Assembly (NCBI GenBank): GCA_965279315.1
Contig: OZ257145.1
Coordinates: 2,914,001-2,978,000 of the forward strand
DNA: 64,000 nucleotides
Reading direction: 5' to 3'
DNA from: JAPWJZ01 sp965279315
Lineage (GTDB): Bacteria > Pseudomonadota > Alphaproteobacteria > Micavibrionales > UBA2020
Both the position numbers and the translations under genes were made by a program. The notes below the pieces were generated by a model. It worked only from the letters and a program-made list of their open reading frames with translations, did no database searches and was not told the DNA's origin. Below are positions 1 through 8,875 of this stretch, in pieces; the stretch's first letter is position 1, and the number at the start of each line of letters is the position of its first letter.

Positions 1-1
1 C

Positions 2-658
2 GCGCAGGTGCAAAAACTTTTCGTGGCGCAATGGAAGAAGGAAAAAGGCGGCACGATTGATGAAACAACCTTCTACCCCCAACTGTCGCCGCAAGGTAGC
101 GAACTGATCCGCATGCTGGGCAGCACGCCGGACAAGGAAATCCAGCGTTATTACGTGACGCTGGTCTCCGCCATCCGCAGCGCGCAGAAAAATATCTGGA
201 TCACCGCCGCCTATTTCTTCCCGACGGATGAGCAGGTGCATGACCTGATCGCGGCAGCGAAGGCCGGCGTCGATGTGCGCATCATCGTGCCGGACAAGAG
301 CGACGCCGGCATCGCCATCACCATGCAGCACAAGCATTACACGAAACTGCTGAAGGGCGGCGTGCGCCTCTGGGAAACGCATGGCGTCGTCCAGCATTCC
401 AAGACTGTCACGGTGGATAACGTGTGGTCGGTCGTGGGTTCATCCAACATCGACCAGCGCAGTGTGGTGTTCAACGATGAATCCGACCTTGTGATCGTCG
501 GCGAAAAAACCGCAAGCGGGCTGGAGGCATTGTTCCTCGCCGACGCGTCAACTGCCGAAGAAATCACGCTGAAGAAATGGAAGAAACGCCCCATCGGCGC
601 CAAGTTCAAGGACTTCTTCATGCCCATGTGGCTGTCGGTGGTTGAATCCAGCCTGTAG
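2..658 (+). CDS. Phospholipase D/cardiolipin synthase-like protein, C-terminal part
   Basis: The reading frame is open to the left edge, so only the C-terminal ~219 residues are here and the true start lies outside the window. The second HKD catalytic motif is visible as HSKTVTVD followed by GSSNID, with the usual upstream segment ITAAYFFPTDEQ. This is the arrangement of the second half of bacterial cardiolipin synthases, which join two phosphatidylglycerols, or a phosphatidyl donor and acceptor, at the inner membrane. A related PLD-family phosphatidyltransferase cannot be excluded because the N-terminal half is missing. It converges on rpsI and is followed by a hairpin terminator. Confidence 0.85.
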   Translation, partial: AQVQKLFVAQWKKEKGGTIDETTFYPQLSPQGSELIRMLGSTPDKEIQRYYVTLVSAIRSAQKNIWITAAYFFPTDEQVHDLIAAAKAGVDVRIIVPDKSDAGIAITMQHKHYTKLLKGGVRLWETHGVVQHSKTVTVDNVWSVVGSSNIDQRSVVFNDESDLVIVGEKTASGLEALFLADASTAEEITLKKWKKRPIGAKFKDFFMPMWLSVVESSL

Positions 659-675
659 CGCCCGCCGCCAAAAAG

Positions 676-707
676 AAAAAAGCGCCTGAATGAACAGGCG
701 CTTTTTC
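676..707. terminator. Bidirectional intrinsic terminator between the PLD gene and rpsI
   Basis: An 8-bp stem AGCGCCTG/CAGGCGCT with a 6-nt loop is flanked by an A-run on the left and a T-run on the right. It can end transcription from both converging genes. Confidence 0.85.
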
Positions 708-732
708 TTGTTGGTCCGGTAGAAGGACAAGC

Positions 733-1227
733 TTAACGCTTGACCCACTGCGTGCCTTTACGTGCCTTATGGCGGCCGTACTTTTTACGTTCCACAACGC
801 GGCTGTCGCGCGTCAGGAAGCCTGCCTTTTTGAGGGGCAGGTGCAGGCCCGGCTCGAAATGGACGAGCGCGCGGCTGATGCCGTGACGCACCGCACCAGC
901 CTGGCCGGTAAGGCCGCCGCCGGAGACGATGACAGTCACATCGAACTGGCCGATACGGCTCGACACTTCGAAAGGCTGGTTGATGACGAGGCGTTGCGTG
1001 CCGCGCGCGAAGTAGACAGCGATGTCGCGTTCGTTCACGGTGATTTTGCCCGAACCGCGCTGGACCCAGACGCGTGCAACCGCGTCTTTACGGCGACCGG
1101 TGCCATAGGCACGGCCTTTTTTATCCAGGGTCTGGACGCGTTCCTGCGCAGCGATCTGGCCCGCGGGAGCGCCTGCTTGTTCTGCGACGGCTTCTTTGAG
1201 GTCGGAGAGGCTTTTTTTCGTTACCAT
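733..1227 (-). CDS. rpsI: 30S ribosomal protein S9
   Basis: The 164-residue product has an S9 core from about residue 36 (GRAYGTGRRKDAVARVWV) to the basic C-terminus KKYGRHKARKGTQWVKR, whose tail reaches the P site of the ribosome. An alanine-rich N-terminal extension of about 35 residues precedes the core, as is common in alphaproteobacterial S9. The start has an AAGG ribosome site inside the end of rplM, which lies 8 bp upstream, so the pair forms the usual rplM-rpsI operon. The bidirectional terminator at 676-707 ends it. Confidence 0.98.
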   Translation of the reverse strand: MVTKKSLSDLKEAVAEQAGAPAGQIAAQERVQTLDKKGRAYGTGRRKDAVARVWVQRGSGKITVNERDIAVYFARGTQRLVINQPFEVSSRIGQFDVTVIVSGGGLTGQAGAVRHGISRALVHFEPGLHLPLKKAGFLTRDSRVVERKKYGRHKARKGTQWVKR

Positions 1228-1235
1228 GGTATCAA

Positions 1236-1697
1236 TTACCTTTTGTTTTTCGGGTTCATCGCCGCGATGTCAACGACGGTGGGCTGTTGTGCTTCATGCG
1301 GATGCGCAGCGCCTTTGTAAACGCGCAGGCAGGTCAGCTGCTGGCGTGCAAGGGGGCTGTCTTTCGGCATCATGCGGCGGACGGCGTTGGTGATCACGCG
1401 GCCGGGATATTTGCCGTCGAGGATCTGGCCTTTGGACAGGCCTTTGATACCGCCGGGGTAACCGGTGTGCCAATAGAAAATGTCGAACTTGGCTTTTTTG
1501 CCGGTCAGTTTGACTTTTTCAGCGTTGATGATGATCACGTTGTCGCCGCAATCGATGTTTGCGGTGAACATGGGCTTGTGCTTGCCGCGCAGGCGGAGCG
1601 CGATAAGGCTGGCGAGACGGCCGAGTACTAGGCCCTCTGCGTCGATCAGAAGCCACTTCTTCTCGATCTCAGCCGGTTTTGCTACGTAGGTTTTCAT
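1236..1697 (-). CDS. rplM: 50S ribosomal protein L13
   Basis: The product has the typical L13 course: WLLIDAEGLVLGRLAS near the N-terminus, then GKHKPMF, DNVIIINAEKV, YWHTGYPGG and VRRMMPKDSPLARQ. The ATG at 1697 is chosen because the L13 family begins near MKTY and a GGAAG ribosome site lies just upstream. A longer reading to 1793 adds 32 residues that do not fit the family. The length of 153 residues is normal. It is the first gene of rplM-rpsI, with a palindromic TATAAT-containing sequence about 110 bp upstream. Confidence 0.97.
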   Translation of the reverse strand: MKTYVAKPAEIEKKWLLIDAEGLVLGRLASLIALRLRGKHKPMFTANIDCGDNVIIINAEKVKLTGKKAKFDIFYWHTGYPGGIKGLSKGQILDGKYPGRVITNAVRRMMPKDSPLARQQLTCLRVYKGAAHPHEAQQPTVVDIAAMNPKNKR

Positions 1698-1806
1698 TGT
1701 TGTTCTTCCAACTTGGTTTTTCAAAATAGTGGAAGATATATGAGCCATGCGCGCGGCAGGGTCAAGAAAAAAGTGAAAATTCAACAAAATCAATGTTGTA
1801 ATTTGG

Positions 1807-1820
1807 GGTATAATTATACC
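1807..1820. promoter_or_regulatory. Palindrome GGTATAATTATACC upstream of rplM
   Basis: This perfect 14-bp palindrome contains a TATAAT box readable on either strand. It lies between the divergent-facing side of rplM and the end of cutA. It may be the -10 region of the rplM-rpsI promoter, perhaps overlapped by a regulator site. No convincing -35 box was found at standard spacing. Confidence 0.4.
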
Positions 1821-1863
1821 AAAACACTAACTTGCTGAATTTATACCCGAATCTGGCGCGAGA

Positions 1864-2181
1864 TCACGGCTTCGTTTCCGCCATGATCCAGTCAAGATAT
1901 GCCTGGTTGGCATCTTGCAGCGGCAGCGACACAATGCAGGGCGTCGCAAACTTGTGCAACTCCTTCACGCGCGCTTCGACAGCCTGAAACAGCGTCGCGC
2001 GAGTCTTGAAGATGACGACAGTTTCCTGTGCCTCCTCGATCTTGCCCTTCCAGTGATAAACCGATTTCATGCCGGGAATAATGTTCGCGCAGGCCGCCAG
2101 GCGGTCAACAACCACCGCATCCGCAATCGCCTTCGCCTCGATCTCCGTCGGCACCGTCACATAAATGAATATAGCGCTCAT
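1864..2181 (-). CDS. cutA: Divalent-ion tolerance protein CutA
   Basis: The 105-residue product matches CutA1 along its whole length: IFIYVTVPTEIEAKAIAD at the start, LAACANIIPGMKSVYHWKGKI in the middle and the C-terminal run ANQAYLDWI. CutA1 proteins form small, very stable trimers with a ferredoxin-like fold. They have been linked to copper tolerance, though their molecular role is unsettled. The start at MSAIF is preferred over an upstream in-frame Met because the family begins there. Confidence 0.93.
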   Translation of the reverse strand: MSAIFIYVTVPTEIEAKAIADAVVVDRLAACANIIPGMKSVYHWKGKIEEAQETVVIFKTRATLFQAVEARVKELHKFATPCIVSLPLQDANQAYLDWIMAETKP

Positions 2182-2240
2182 GGGTTCAAACCTTTTTGCA
2201 GTCAATCCAGTCACAAATGTTCGAGGCGGCGGATTGTTCC

Positions 2241-4214
2241 TTATAGCCCTTTCAGGCGGTGGTCTTTGGGCCAGATGACGCGCCAGCCCAGCTTGAGCTC
2301 TTTTTTAGACTTGGCGGGCATGTCGAATTTCCACTGCATCAGGCCCTTGATGTTTTTCACGTCCATCGCATAACCCGCCCCCGTGAAATCCTTGCGGACA
2401 TCAATAGAGACTTTTTCGTTTTTGGAAGTCGGGACCATTTCCATGACGACAACCTTGACGGGTTCGTTGTGGAGGTTTTCTATCTCCGTCACATATTGCC
2501 GCTCGATCACGTTATCCTTGCTGATCATCCCCTCTTCCTTGTTCTCGTCCTTCAGTGTGTTGTGCTTGACCAAGACCTGATCGTCGAGGCCGAAAGAAAG
2601 GTCATATTCTTCGTCCGGCCGCAGTAGCGGGATATTGCCCGGCCCGATGAACGCCCCGTCGCGGAAAAGGTTTACAGTGCCCGGCAGTATTGGGGCATCG
2701 CCCTTGAGCTTCATTTGCGCAACCAAATAAGCGTTGGTCGATTGCTGGGGCTTCACATGCACTTGCAGTTCACTTTGCGCGTCAAAATTTCCTATCATCA
2801 GCTTTGTCTCGGACCCGTCAGACAGGACGTTAGCGGGGCCTTGAATTTTATACTCGCTGACATACCCGCCCGTCTCGATGATGGCAGGCGTCAGCTGGGC
2901 GCGATACCCGTCAACTGGACGGATTGGCGTCACCATCGGCACTGGCGCTGCTTCAGTTTCTTCGCTTTCCGGCGGTGCCGTCTCGCTTTCAAGTGACAGC
3001 CTGCGTGCTTCCGCTTTTTGCCGCCATTCGGCGAGCGGGTCAGCTGTGCCCGTTGGTTGCGGAGGAACAGCAAGATCACTCACCAACTCGGCATCTATCC
3101 AGATAGGCCTCAAAATTGGCAGGACTGCAGATTGTTGTGGCCGTGCAGTCGATAGCGAAAGCGTCACGTTCCGCCAATCCTCGCCAGTTTTTTGCTGAAC
3201 CACGCCATATTGCACGATTTGCAAAGGATTTTCGCCTTTAGTATCAAGCCGCGCATCATAAAGCGGGAACCAGGTTGCGTTCCTTACCTGATAACTCAGC
3301 TCGATCGTCAGCTTGGTGGCACTGGCTGTTTCAAGCGGCACCATGACAGCGTAATTTCTTGCGCCGATGCTGCCGAATTGCATTAGCTCGCTTCTTGCCT
3401 TTTCTATCTCGCGGTCGAGATCACGCTCTTTCACATCAAGTGCAAGTTCGGCCTTGTTGATGTCAAGGTTGGCTTTCTCGATGCTGTTCGCCGCCGCTTC
3501 CCATTGCTCAGGCTTAAGGTCGTTCCGCTTGAATTCTTCGTTCACCGACTGCGCAGCTTGCTGTCCAAGACCACTGATAAAACTCCGCTTGGAACGCAGG
3601 GCAAATCTTTCTGCGCCGATCATGGCTTTCTGGTCGAGCAGCGGTTCGTATTTCAGGTACAGTTCGACCAAACGGGGGGAGCTCGGGCCCGCGAGGAATA
3701 TCTTCTTCTGGCTTACAGCGCCGAATTTTACCTCCACATCAGCATGGCCTTCCGCACGCAGCGAATTCGGTAACATGTCGGGGGATATTTCCGTGAAAGC
3801 AATCGTGCTTTTGCCCGCCGGGATTTCAACAACGGCAGTGCGCGTCACTTTTGCCCGGTCGCCATATACAACCACATTGGTTATTTTTCCGTCCGCTATA
3901 ATTTTATCTTTGAGGTCTTCGGAAACCGGCTCGTTTTTCTTCAAAACACTATCGGCAGTTTTGAGAGCCTGCTGCACAAATTTCATGCGCACATCATCCT
4001 GCTCCTGCTGCATCATCGCCTGCAACTCCTCGGGAGTCTGCGGTGTTGCGCCGTAGCCGGCTTTGTTCGGAGCGGGAAGCCCCATTCCCCTGTTCGCATT
4101 CAGCTTGTTCCTGAACGCCTCGAATTCATCGAGGCCTTTTTCCTGCGCCTGCACCGCCGTATGCGAGAGCAGCAATGACGTCGAAAGGAGAGCGGCGAAG
4201 AGAATATGGCGCAT
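2241..4214 (-). CDS. DUF4139 domain secreted protein
   Basis: A signal peptide (MRHILFAALLSTSLLLSHTA, cut near VQAQ) leads a 657-residue protein. A proline/glutamine-rich N-terminal region is followed by VTRTAVVEIPAGKSTIAF, a DUF4140-like N-terminal strand unit. A coiled coil follows around residues 240-285, then the beta-rich DUF4139 part with SYQVRNATWFPLYDARL, GEDWRNVTLSLSTARP and VEIPAGK-like hairpins. The family is sometimes annotated as mucoidy inhibitor A-like, and its function is unknown. An AGGGG ribosome site supports the ATG at 4214. Confidence 0.85.
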   Translation of the reverse strand: MRHILFAALLSTSLLLSHTAVQAQEKGLDEFEAFRNKLNANRGMGLPAPNKAGYGATPQTPEELQAMMQQEQDDVRMKFVQQALKTADSVLKKNEPVSEDLKDKIIADGKITNVVVYGDRAKVTRTAVVEIPAGKSTIAFTEISPDMLPNSLRAEGHADVEVKFGAVSQKKIFLAGPSSPRLVELYLKYEPLLDQKAMIGAERFALRSKRSFISGLGQQAAQSVNEEFKRNDLKPEQWEAAANSIEKANLDINKAELALDVKERDLDREIEKARSELMQFGSIGARNYAVMVPLETASATKLTIELSYQVRNATWFPLYDARLDTKGENPLQIVQYGVVQQKTGEDWRNVTLSLSTARPQQSAVLPILRPIWIDAELVSDLAVPPQPTGTADPLAEWRQKAEARRLSLESETAPPESEETEAAPVPMVTPIRPVDGYRAQLTPAIIETGGYVSEYKIQGPANVLSDGSETKLMIGNFDAQSELQVHVKPQQSTNAYLVAQMKLKGDAPILPGTVNLFRDGAFIGPGNIPLLRPDEEYDLSFGLDDQVLVKHNTLKDENKEEGMISKDNVIERQYVTEIENLHNEPVKVVVMEMVPTSKNEKVSIDVRKDFTGAGYAMDVKNIKGLMQWKFDMPAKSKKELKLGWRVIWPKDHRLKGL

Positions 4215-4288
4215 GAAAACCCCTAGGTCATAAAAACACACCCGCCAAGTATATTGGCGGCGGGGTTAAGGAATTATTATTTTATGAT

Positions 4289-5464
4289 TTATGGAACGCG
4301 GACGCGGCGCAGCGTGAGGAAGAAAGCGGCGAACAGCACCACGGGGCCGATGTTGACCGGCACGGGGGAGCGCGAGACGAGCGTGAGGAAGGGCAGCAAT
4401 ATCACCAGCAGCCAGATGATTTTTTCATACGGCAAAAATCCCCCTGCCCGTGCAGCCTGCGCAATCCACGCCGCACCGAAGACCAGCACCGCCATGTCGT
4501 AATCCCAGCTATAGGGCGATGACAGGAAAATGCCCAGCAGCAGCACGGTATGTTTGACGGTATCGGGAGCTTTGCCGCGCCAGGCGATCACGACGCCCGC
4601 AACAGCCACAACCGCCGCCAGAATTTGCGCGGCATAGGCGATCATTGAATCAAGTCCGATCAGGCGCAGTGCGCAATAGACGCTGGGCATACGCGGCCAC
4701 AGCGTATCGCCGCGCGCCAGCAGGTCGCCCTGTTCGCGCATCTGCTGCAAAAAGGCGGGCCAGATATCGATACCGAAGGCCAGCGTGCTCGCCGCCACCA
4801 GCGCAAGCACCGTCACGCCCGCGGAAATAAAACTGCGCCAATGCCCGCCCGCCGCCAGCGCAACCGGCAGCAGCAAACCCAGTTGCGGTTTATAACACAG
4901 CAGCCCGAACAGGATGCCCGCGATAACAGGCCTGCGCCCCAGCAGCATCAACCCGCCCGCCAGCAGCGCCGCCGTGAAAAATCCGTTCTGGCCGGATTCC
5001 AGATTAAGGAAGCAGGCCGGAGCTGCAAGCGCGGCTGTCATCGCCAGGCGCAGCGGCATTTCGCGCGATAGCACTTTTACCATCAGCGCGTAACCGCCAA
5101 GGCTCCACAATATATAACCCGCCAAAAACGAACACAGCGCAAGCGGCAGCGTGAGGAGCATCATCACCGGCGGATAGCTGTAAAGCTTGAATTCCGCCCC
5201 CTCGCCCGCGAAGCCCTGCTGGAAGCGGAAATATTCCTTCAGGTCATAGGCGACACCCGCGCGGCCATCCGCCGCCAGTTTCGCGCCCGACCAGTAATTG
5301 ATGAAATCGCGCCCGACATGTTCGCCCGCCGCATCGGTTATGCCCTGCGCCGAATGCGCGAAGGCATCCCAGAGCAGGAACAGCAGGAAGGCGACAGCGA
5401 ACGGAATGCCCCAGCGCAGGATACGAGCGCGGTCAATCCATTCGGCATCGCGGAGGTTTTTCAA
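4289..5464 (-). CDS. GT87-type (DUF2029) polytopic membrane glycosyltransferase
   Basis: This 391-residue protein has about ten hydrophobic segments. It carries the landmarks of the GT87/DUF2029 family: GRDFINYWSGAKLA after the first membrane segment, KLYSYPPVMMLLTLPLA, then GQNGFFTAALL and LCYKPQLGLLLP. Characterised relatives are polyprenyl-phosphomannose-dependent mannosyltransferases that add sugars on the outer face of the inner membrane. The acceptor here is unknown. It follows a small unknown gene by one base, so the two are probably co-transcribed. Confidence 0.85.
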   Translation of the reverse strand: MKNLRDAEWIDRARILRWGIPFAVAFLLFLLWDAFAHSAQGITDAAGEHVGRDFINYWSGAKLAADGRAGVAYDLKEYFRFQQGFAGEGAEFKLYSYPPVMMLLTLPLALCSFLAGYILWSLGGYALMVKVLSREMPLRLAMTAALAAPACFLNLESGQNGFFTAALLAGGLMLLGRRPVIAGILFGLLCYKPQLGLLLPVALAAGGHWRSFISAGVTVLALVAASTLAFGIDIWPAFLQQMREQGDLLARGDTLWPRMPSVYCALRLIGLDSMIAYAAQILAAVVAVAGVVIAWRGKAPDTVKHTVLLLGIFLSSPYSWDYDMAVLVFGAAWIAQAARAGGFLPYEKIIWLLVILLPFLTLVSRSPVPVNIGPVVLFAAFFLTLRRVRVP

Positions 5465-5465
5465 G

Positions 5466-5792
5466 TTACCCTTGCGCGGAGCTGGTGGGCTTCAGGCGGG
5501 TATAGGTCGCGGGCGGTGCGGAGGGTGCGTAGAAACCGATCGCATCGAAGCTCACGGGGCCGGCGGCGCCCGCGATCAATTTCGACACGCCTGTCAGCGG
5601 CTGCGAGCGCGACACCGTCACATCTTCCTCGCGCAAGGTAGGGAAATCTTTTTTCGCCTCGTTGAACAGCGCGGTCAGGGTTTTCAGGCCCATGCTGGCT
5701 TCATCCGCGATCAGGTGGACATAGGTCGAATGCACCTCGGGCTTGCCCTTGGGCTTGAAGGTCGACTCTTGAAATTCCTTGGTGATTTTCAT
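5466..5792 (-). CDS. Hypothetical protein, 108 aa
   Basis: The family is not recognised. This is a soluble 108-residue protein without signal peptide or membrane segment, ending in a Pro/Ser-rich tail (APSAPPATYTRLKPTSS). An AAAGGC ribosome site precedes the ATG. The stop codon abuts the start of the GT87-type gene, which suggests one transcript. Confidence 0.7.
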   Translation of the reverse strand: MKITKEFQESTFKPKGKPEVHSTYVHLIADEASMGLKTLTALFNEAKKDFPTLREEDVTVSRSQPLTGVSKLIAGAAGPVSFDAIGFYAPSAPPATYTRLKPTSSAQG

Positions 5793-5868
5793 GGCAATGC
5801 CTTTCGCGGGATAAATGGATTGTTCCCGTAATACGCATTCCAGCCGCTGCTGTCAACTGCGGGGAAAA

Positions 5869-6399
5869 TTACCCGAAATTGCGGCCATGCGGGCGTTCGA
5901 TGCCGCGCGTGGTTGCCAGCGGCTCCGGTTCATATCCGCCAGATGCAGCGGATGCCGCGAATTGCGTTACAGCCGCGCCCTTTACGGGCAGGCTGGCGCG
6001 CTGCAGCTCGATTTCCGCTGCGCGCTTGTCCAGCACATCAACCGTGAAGCGGTCGCTGAGAAGCCCTGCATCGATATCGCGCGTGACGTTATTCCATGCA
6101 TCGCGGCGCACCAATACATCGGCACGCAGGAAGCTCACGGTCAGCGCAGCAGCCGTGCCAATTACCCCGAGGAATACAGTAGGTGCCGCAAAGAGGCTGA
6201 TGGCCAAGCCCATCGGCAGGCCGACCATCAAAAGGGGCGTTTTCCACGACGGCTCTTTCTGCAAGCGCGCCATGGCGGCATCAAGCTTCATCGCGCCGCG
6301 CCAGATTTTGCCGAAGATGCCCTGTTTCTGCGCGCCCGCAGATTCCACGTATTCGTTGATATACTGGTCGCGGATTTCCGCCTTGATGTCTTTTGTCAT
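5869..6399 (-). CDS. Hypothetical membrane protein, 176 aa
   Basis: The family is not recognised. The start at 6399 is supported by a GAGGAA ribosome site. A charged N-terminal half is followed by two adjacent hydrophobic segments around residues 55-93 (LLMVGLPMGLAISLFAA and VFLGVIGTAAALTVSFL), consistent with a hairpin in the membrane. A polar C-terminal half carries alternating charged residues. It lies 10 bp after the preceding gene and is probably its operon partner. Confidence 0.7.
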   Translation of the reverse strand: MTKDIKAEIRDQYINEYVESAGAQKQGIFGKIWRGAMKLDAAMARLQKEPSWKTPLLMVGLPMGLAISLFAAPTVFLGVIGTAAALTVSFLRADVLVRRDAWNNVTRDIDAGLLSDRFTVDVLDKRAAEIELQRASLPVKGAAVTQFAASAASGGYEPEPLATTRGIERPHGRNFG

Positions 6400-6409
6400 T
6401 TTATGTTCC

Positions 6410-6760
6410 TCAACCCGCCAGCTTCGCAGGCGCGATTTTTTGCTTGCCCGTTGCGGCTTCGGGAATTTTGCCATTATCTGCCAGCAATTTCGCGCGCATG
6501 AGATCGACTTCCGCCTGGCTGTCCAGCTCGCTGAATTTCTGCACCGTCATCTGCGATGACAGCGCGACAGAAACGGCCGTCGCCTTGGGCTCGCTGCCGT
6601 AGTTGCTGCCAAAGTTTTGTTCCTTTTCAGCCTTGCGTTCGTAAATCGTCGTGAGCTGTTCGGAGGCGAAGTTGAACTGGCGCGTCAGCAGCCCGCCGCT
6701 CGGCAGGTCTTGTGTCACGGAAAGGGTATAGTCGTTTTCTTTTCTGAACCGTTCAGCCAT
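6410..6760 (-). CDS. Hypothetical protein, 116 aa
   Basis: The family is not recognised. This is a soluble, mixed-charge protein (MAERFRKENDYTLSVTQD...) ending in a Lys/Ala/Pro-rich tail. The ATG at 6760 has an AGGAG ribosome site 7 bases upstream, so an in-frame Met 11 codons earlier is not the likely start. It is the first gene of a two-gene unit with the membrane protein at 5869-6399. Confidence 0.7.
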   Translation of the reverse strand: MAERFRKENDYTLSVTQDLPSGGLLTRQFNFASEQLTTIYERKAEKEQNFGSNYGSEPKATAVSVALSSQMTVQKFSELDSQAEVDLMRAKLLADNGKIPEAATGKQKIAPAKLAG

Positions 6761-6901
6761 CACACGCTCCTGTTTAAAACCTGCCCTTTTCAAAAACGGG
6801 CTTGAGCCTGTTATAGCCGCCTATTATATTTATGTCAAATAATTCCCTTGCCTCAGGACTATCAAAGGCTTACATTACGCCAAAGATTAACAAGGAACAT
6901 C

Positions 6902-7309
6902 ATGGCCCGCAAACGCCCCACCACCCGCAAGACATCCCCCCGTAGCGCAGACAGCAACCTGTTCAGCCGCAGCATGTCGTTCTGGTTCGAGGCCGGACAG
7001 ATGATGATGGGGTCGGGCGAAGTCATCACGCGCCGCATGGACATGATGGGAAAATCGATGCGCGGCGAAGCGCCGTTCGACCTCGCCGAAATATCGCGCA
7101 TGTGGCACGAAAAATTCGTGGCCGGTATCTCGCTCGCCTTCAGCCTCAACCAGTCGGCGCTCGGCTCCCTGCCCGTTTTCTTCCCGAATGCCAAAGGCGC
7201 AACCGATGCCGGCGCGCTGCTTGACTCGCAGCTAAAGGGATTGACCTCCGCCCTCCGCCCCTACCGCAAAGCGGTCGAGGCGAACCGGAAACGTCTGCGC
7301 GGGAAATAA
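6902..7309 (+). CDS. Small basic protein, phasin-like in outline
   Basis: The 135-residue product has a basic N-terminus (MARKRPTTRKTSPR) and an amphipathic helical middle rich in Met (EAGQMMMGSGEVITRRMDMM). It ends in a basic tail, ALRPYRKAVEANRKRLRGK. The overall look, with amphipathic helix, the FDLAEISRMWHEKF segment and a basic end, recalls phasins that coat polyhydroxyalkanoate granules. No diagnostic motif confirms it, so this is a weak suggestion. An AAGGAA ribosome site supports the ATG at 6902. It converges on slyX. Confidence 0.6.
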   Translation: MARKRPTTRKTSPRSADSNLFSRSMSFWFEAGQMMMGSGEVITRRMDMMGKSMRGEAPFDLAEISRMWHEKFVAGISLAFSLNQSALGSLPVFFPNAKGATDAGALLDSQLKGLTSALRPYRKAVEANRKRLRGK

Positions 7310-7317
7310 TTTGGATT

Positions 7318-7533
7318 TTAGTAATGCGGCGGCTTGTCGCGCGCGGCCTGCTCGGCGGCGGAGACGGTCTGGTTCTCGGTGACTTCGGCGAGTGAGCCCT
7401 GCAATTTGCGGATCTGCTTTTTCAGCAGATCGATTTCATCCCATTGCCGCGTGACCATCTGGTTCAGGGTGGCAATTTCCTGTTCCTGATGCGCGAGGGT
7501 TTCCTGTATCTGCGTGATTTTTTCGTCGGACAT
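7318..7533 (-). CDS. slyX: SlyX family protein
   Basis: This 71-residue coiled-coil protein follows the SlyX pattern: heptad-rich QETLAHQEQEIATLNQMV, then WDEIDLLKKQIRKLQGSL, and the family-typical C-terminus KPPHY. SlyX is widespread in proteobacteria but its function is not established. It follows the Sel1-repeat gene by 6 bp and may be co-transcribed with it. Confidence 0.9.
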   Translation of the reverse strand: MSDEKITQIQETLAHQEQEIATLNQMVTRQWDEIDLLKKQIRKLQGSLAEVTENQTVSAAEQAARDKPPHY

Positions 7534-7539
7534 TTTTGA

Positions 7540-8658
7540 TTATCGTTTCCTGAGATTTTCGTATCGCCCTGCATCCGCCGCTTTGCGAATTTCATCGCGA
7601 TACTCATTTTCAATCGCTTCACGACGATCATCGGGCAACGCATGTCGTAGATCTTCGATTGCTTGATGATCTGAAAAACCCGTGCCGCGCAAAAGCCAGA
7701 AAAACGCTTTTTCGAGATCTCTATCTACACCCAACCCGTTGAAATAAAGAATCCCAAGACGAGCCGCTGCTTCGCTGTTATCTTGTTCCGCAGCGAGGCT
7801 GAACCATTTCTGGGCCTCCACCCAATTAGGGGGCTCACCAGAGGCAAACATCTGTCCCAATTTGAAACTTGCATCTCCACCACTGTTTTGCGAAGAAATC
7901 TTGTACCAATCAGTCGCGCTTTTCATGTTTCTACTTATCAATATCCCGCTCTCATACAATTGTCCGAGAAAATATTGATCGTCCGCACCGCCAGAACTTG
8001 CCTGTTTTTGAAGCCAAGCCGCTAAACCCTCGGATTTAACAACCATCGGTCGCCATGCCGAAATAAGCGCATTTAGCTCATTTATCTCTTCTTCCGTCAG
8101 AAGGGATGAAATAAATTTCAGCTGGGTGTATTCGTTTTTGTATATATTCATTTTTTTCTGACTACTTTCAGATAGTGAAAGCCAAAAATATATCTGCCTA
8201 AAATCAGGCATTTTTTTTACTCTTACTTGCTGCATCAAGCTGTCAGCTAAGGAATGTTGTGCGTCAGAATTGCCTAAATATGCACCCAGCCTGACCCAGT
8301 GGGTCCGTTGCGTTAAGGGCGCAAGCTGCTCAGATGGGATTACCTCCGAAATCATGAAAGCTGAATCTGAATCGCCGGATAGTGCAGCGCGTTTCCACCA
8401 CTCGGCTGCTTGAGCTATATTTCCGTTAAGATAATGAAGGCTGCCCCAAGTAAATTCGGCATGCGGATCACCTGACTTCGCGTCTATTTCAATTTGGAGA
8501 GGATTTAAGTTTTTTTCATCAATATATTCACGGAGCGCCGCAGTCACTCTTTCCTTCTCATTGCGTAGGGCAATCTCATAGCTAGCATCCGCGGCAGCGT
8601 GAGACGCACCGAAAAGAAGACAAGCTATAAACTGGAAGGTGATGATAAATTTCCGCAT
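7540..8658 (-). CDS. Secreted Sel1-repeat protein
   Basis: A signal peptide (MRKFIITFQFIACLLFGASHA) precedes several Sel1-like helical repeats, for example GDPHAEFTWGSLHYLNGNIAQAAEWW, ADDQYFLGQLYESG, and NSEAAARLGILYFNGLG followed by DLEKAFFWLLRG. Such repeats make solenoid surfaces for protein contacts, usually in the periplasm. The coding sequence is visibly AT-richer than its neighbours. It starts 45 bp downstream of the 3' end of tRNA-Pro, a common landing place for acquired DNA, so recent transfer is possible. Confidence 0.85.
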   Translation of the reverse strand: MRKFIITFQFIACLLFGASHAAADASYEIALRNEKERVTAALREYIDEKNLNPLQIEIDAKSGDPHAEFTWGSLHYLNGNIAQAAEWWKRAALSGDSDSAFMISEVIPSEQLAPLTQRTHWVRLGAYLGNSDAQHSLADSLMQQVRVKKMPDFRQIYFWLSLSESSQKKMNIYKNEYTQLKFISSLLTEEEINELNALISAWRPMVVKSEGLAAWLQKQASSGGADDQYFLGQLYESGILISRNMKSATDWYKISSQNSGGDASFKLGQMFASGEPPNWVEAQKWFSLAAEQDNSEAAARLGILYFNGLGVDRDLEKAFFWLLRGTGFSDHQAIEDLRHALPDDRREAIENEYRDEIRKAADAGRYENLRKR

Positions 8659-8702
8659 ACTAAATTATCTGCGGAAATCAAAATTATTACGATAAGAAAA
8701 AT

Positions 8703-8779
8703 TGGTCGGACTGAAAGGATTTGAACCTTCGACCCCTTGCACCCCATGCAAGTGCGCTACCAGGCTGCGCTACAGTCCG
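8703..8779 (-). tRNA. tRNA-Pro (anticodon GGG)
   Basis: The minus strand gives a 77-nt cloverleaf with acceptor arm CGGACTG/CAGTCCG, D arm GCGCAGCCTGGTAGCGC, anticodon stem CTTGC/GCAAG around ATGGGGT (anticodon GGG), T loop GGTTCAAATCC and an encoded CCA. It closely resembles the Escherichia coli proline tRNA with the same anticodon. Confidence 0.97.
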
Positions 8780-8875
8780 ACTTCTGGTACAGGCGCGGAA
8801 TGTATCAAAGTACCCATAAGATTGCAACTATGGTTTTCGCGGGCTTTTGAGGGCTATTTTCCCTTTAAAAACAGG

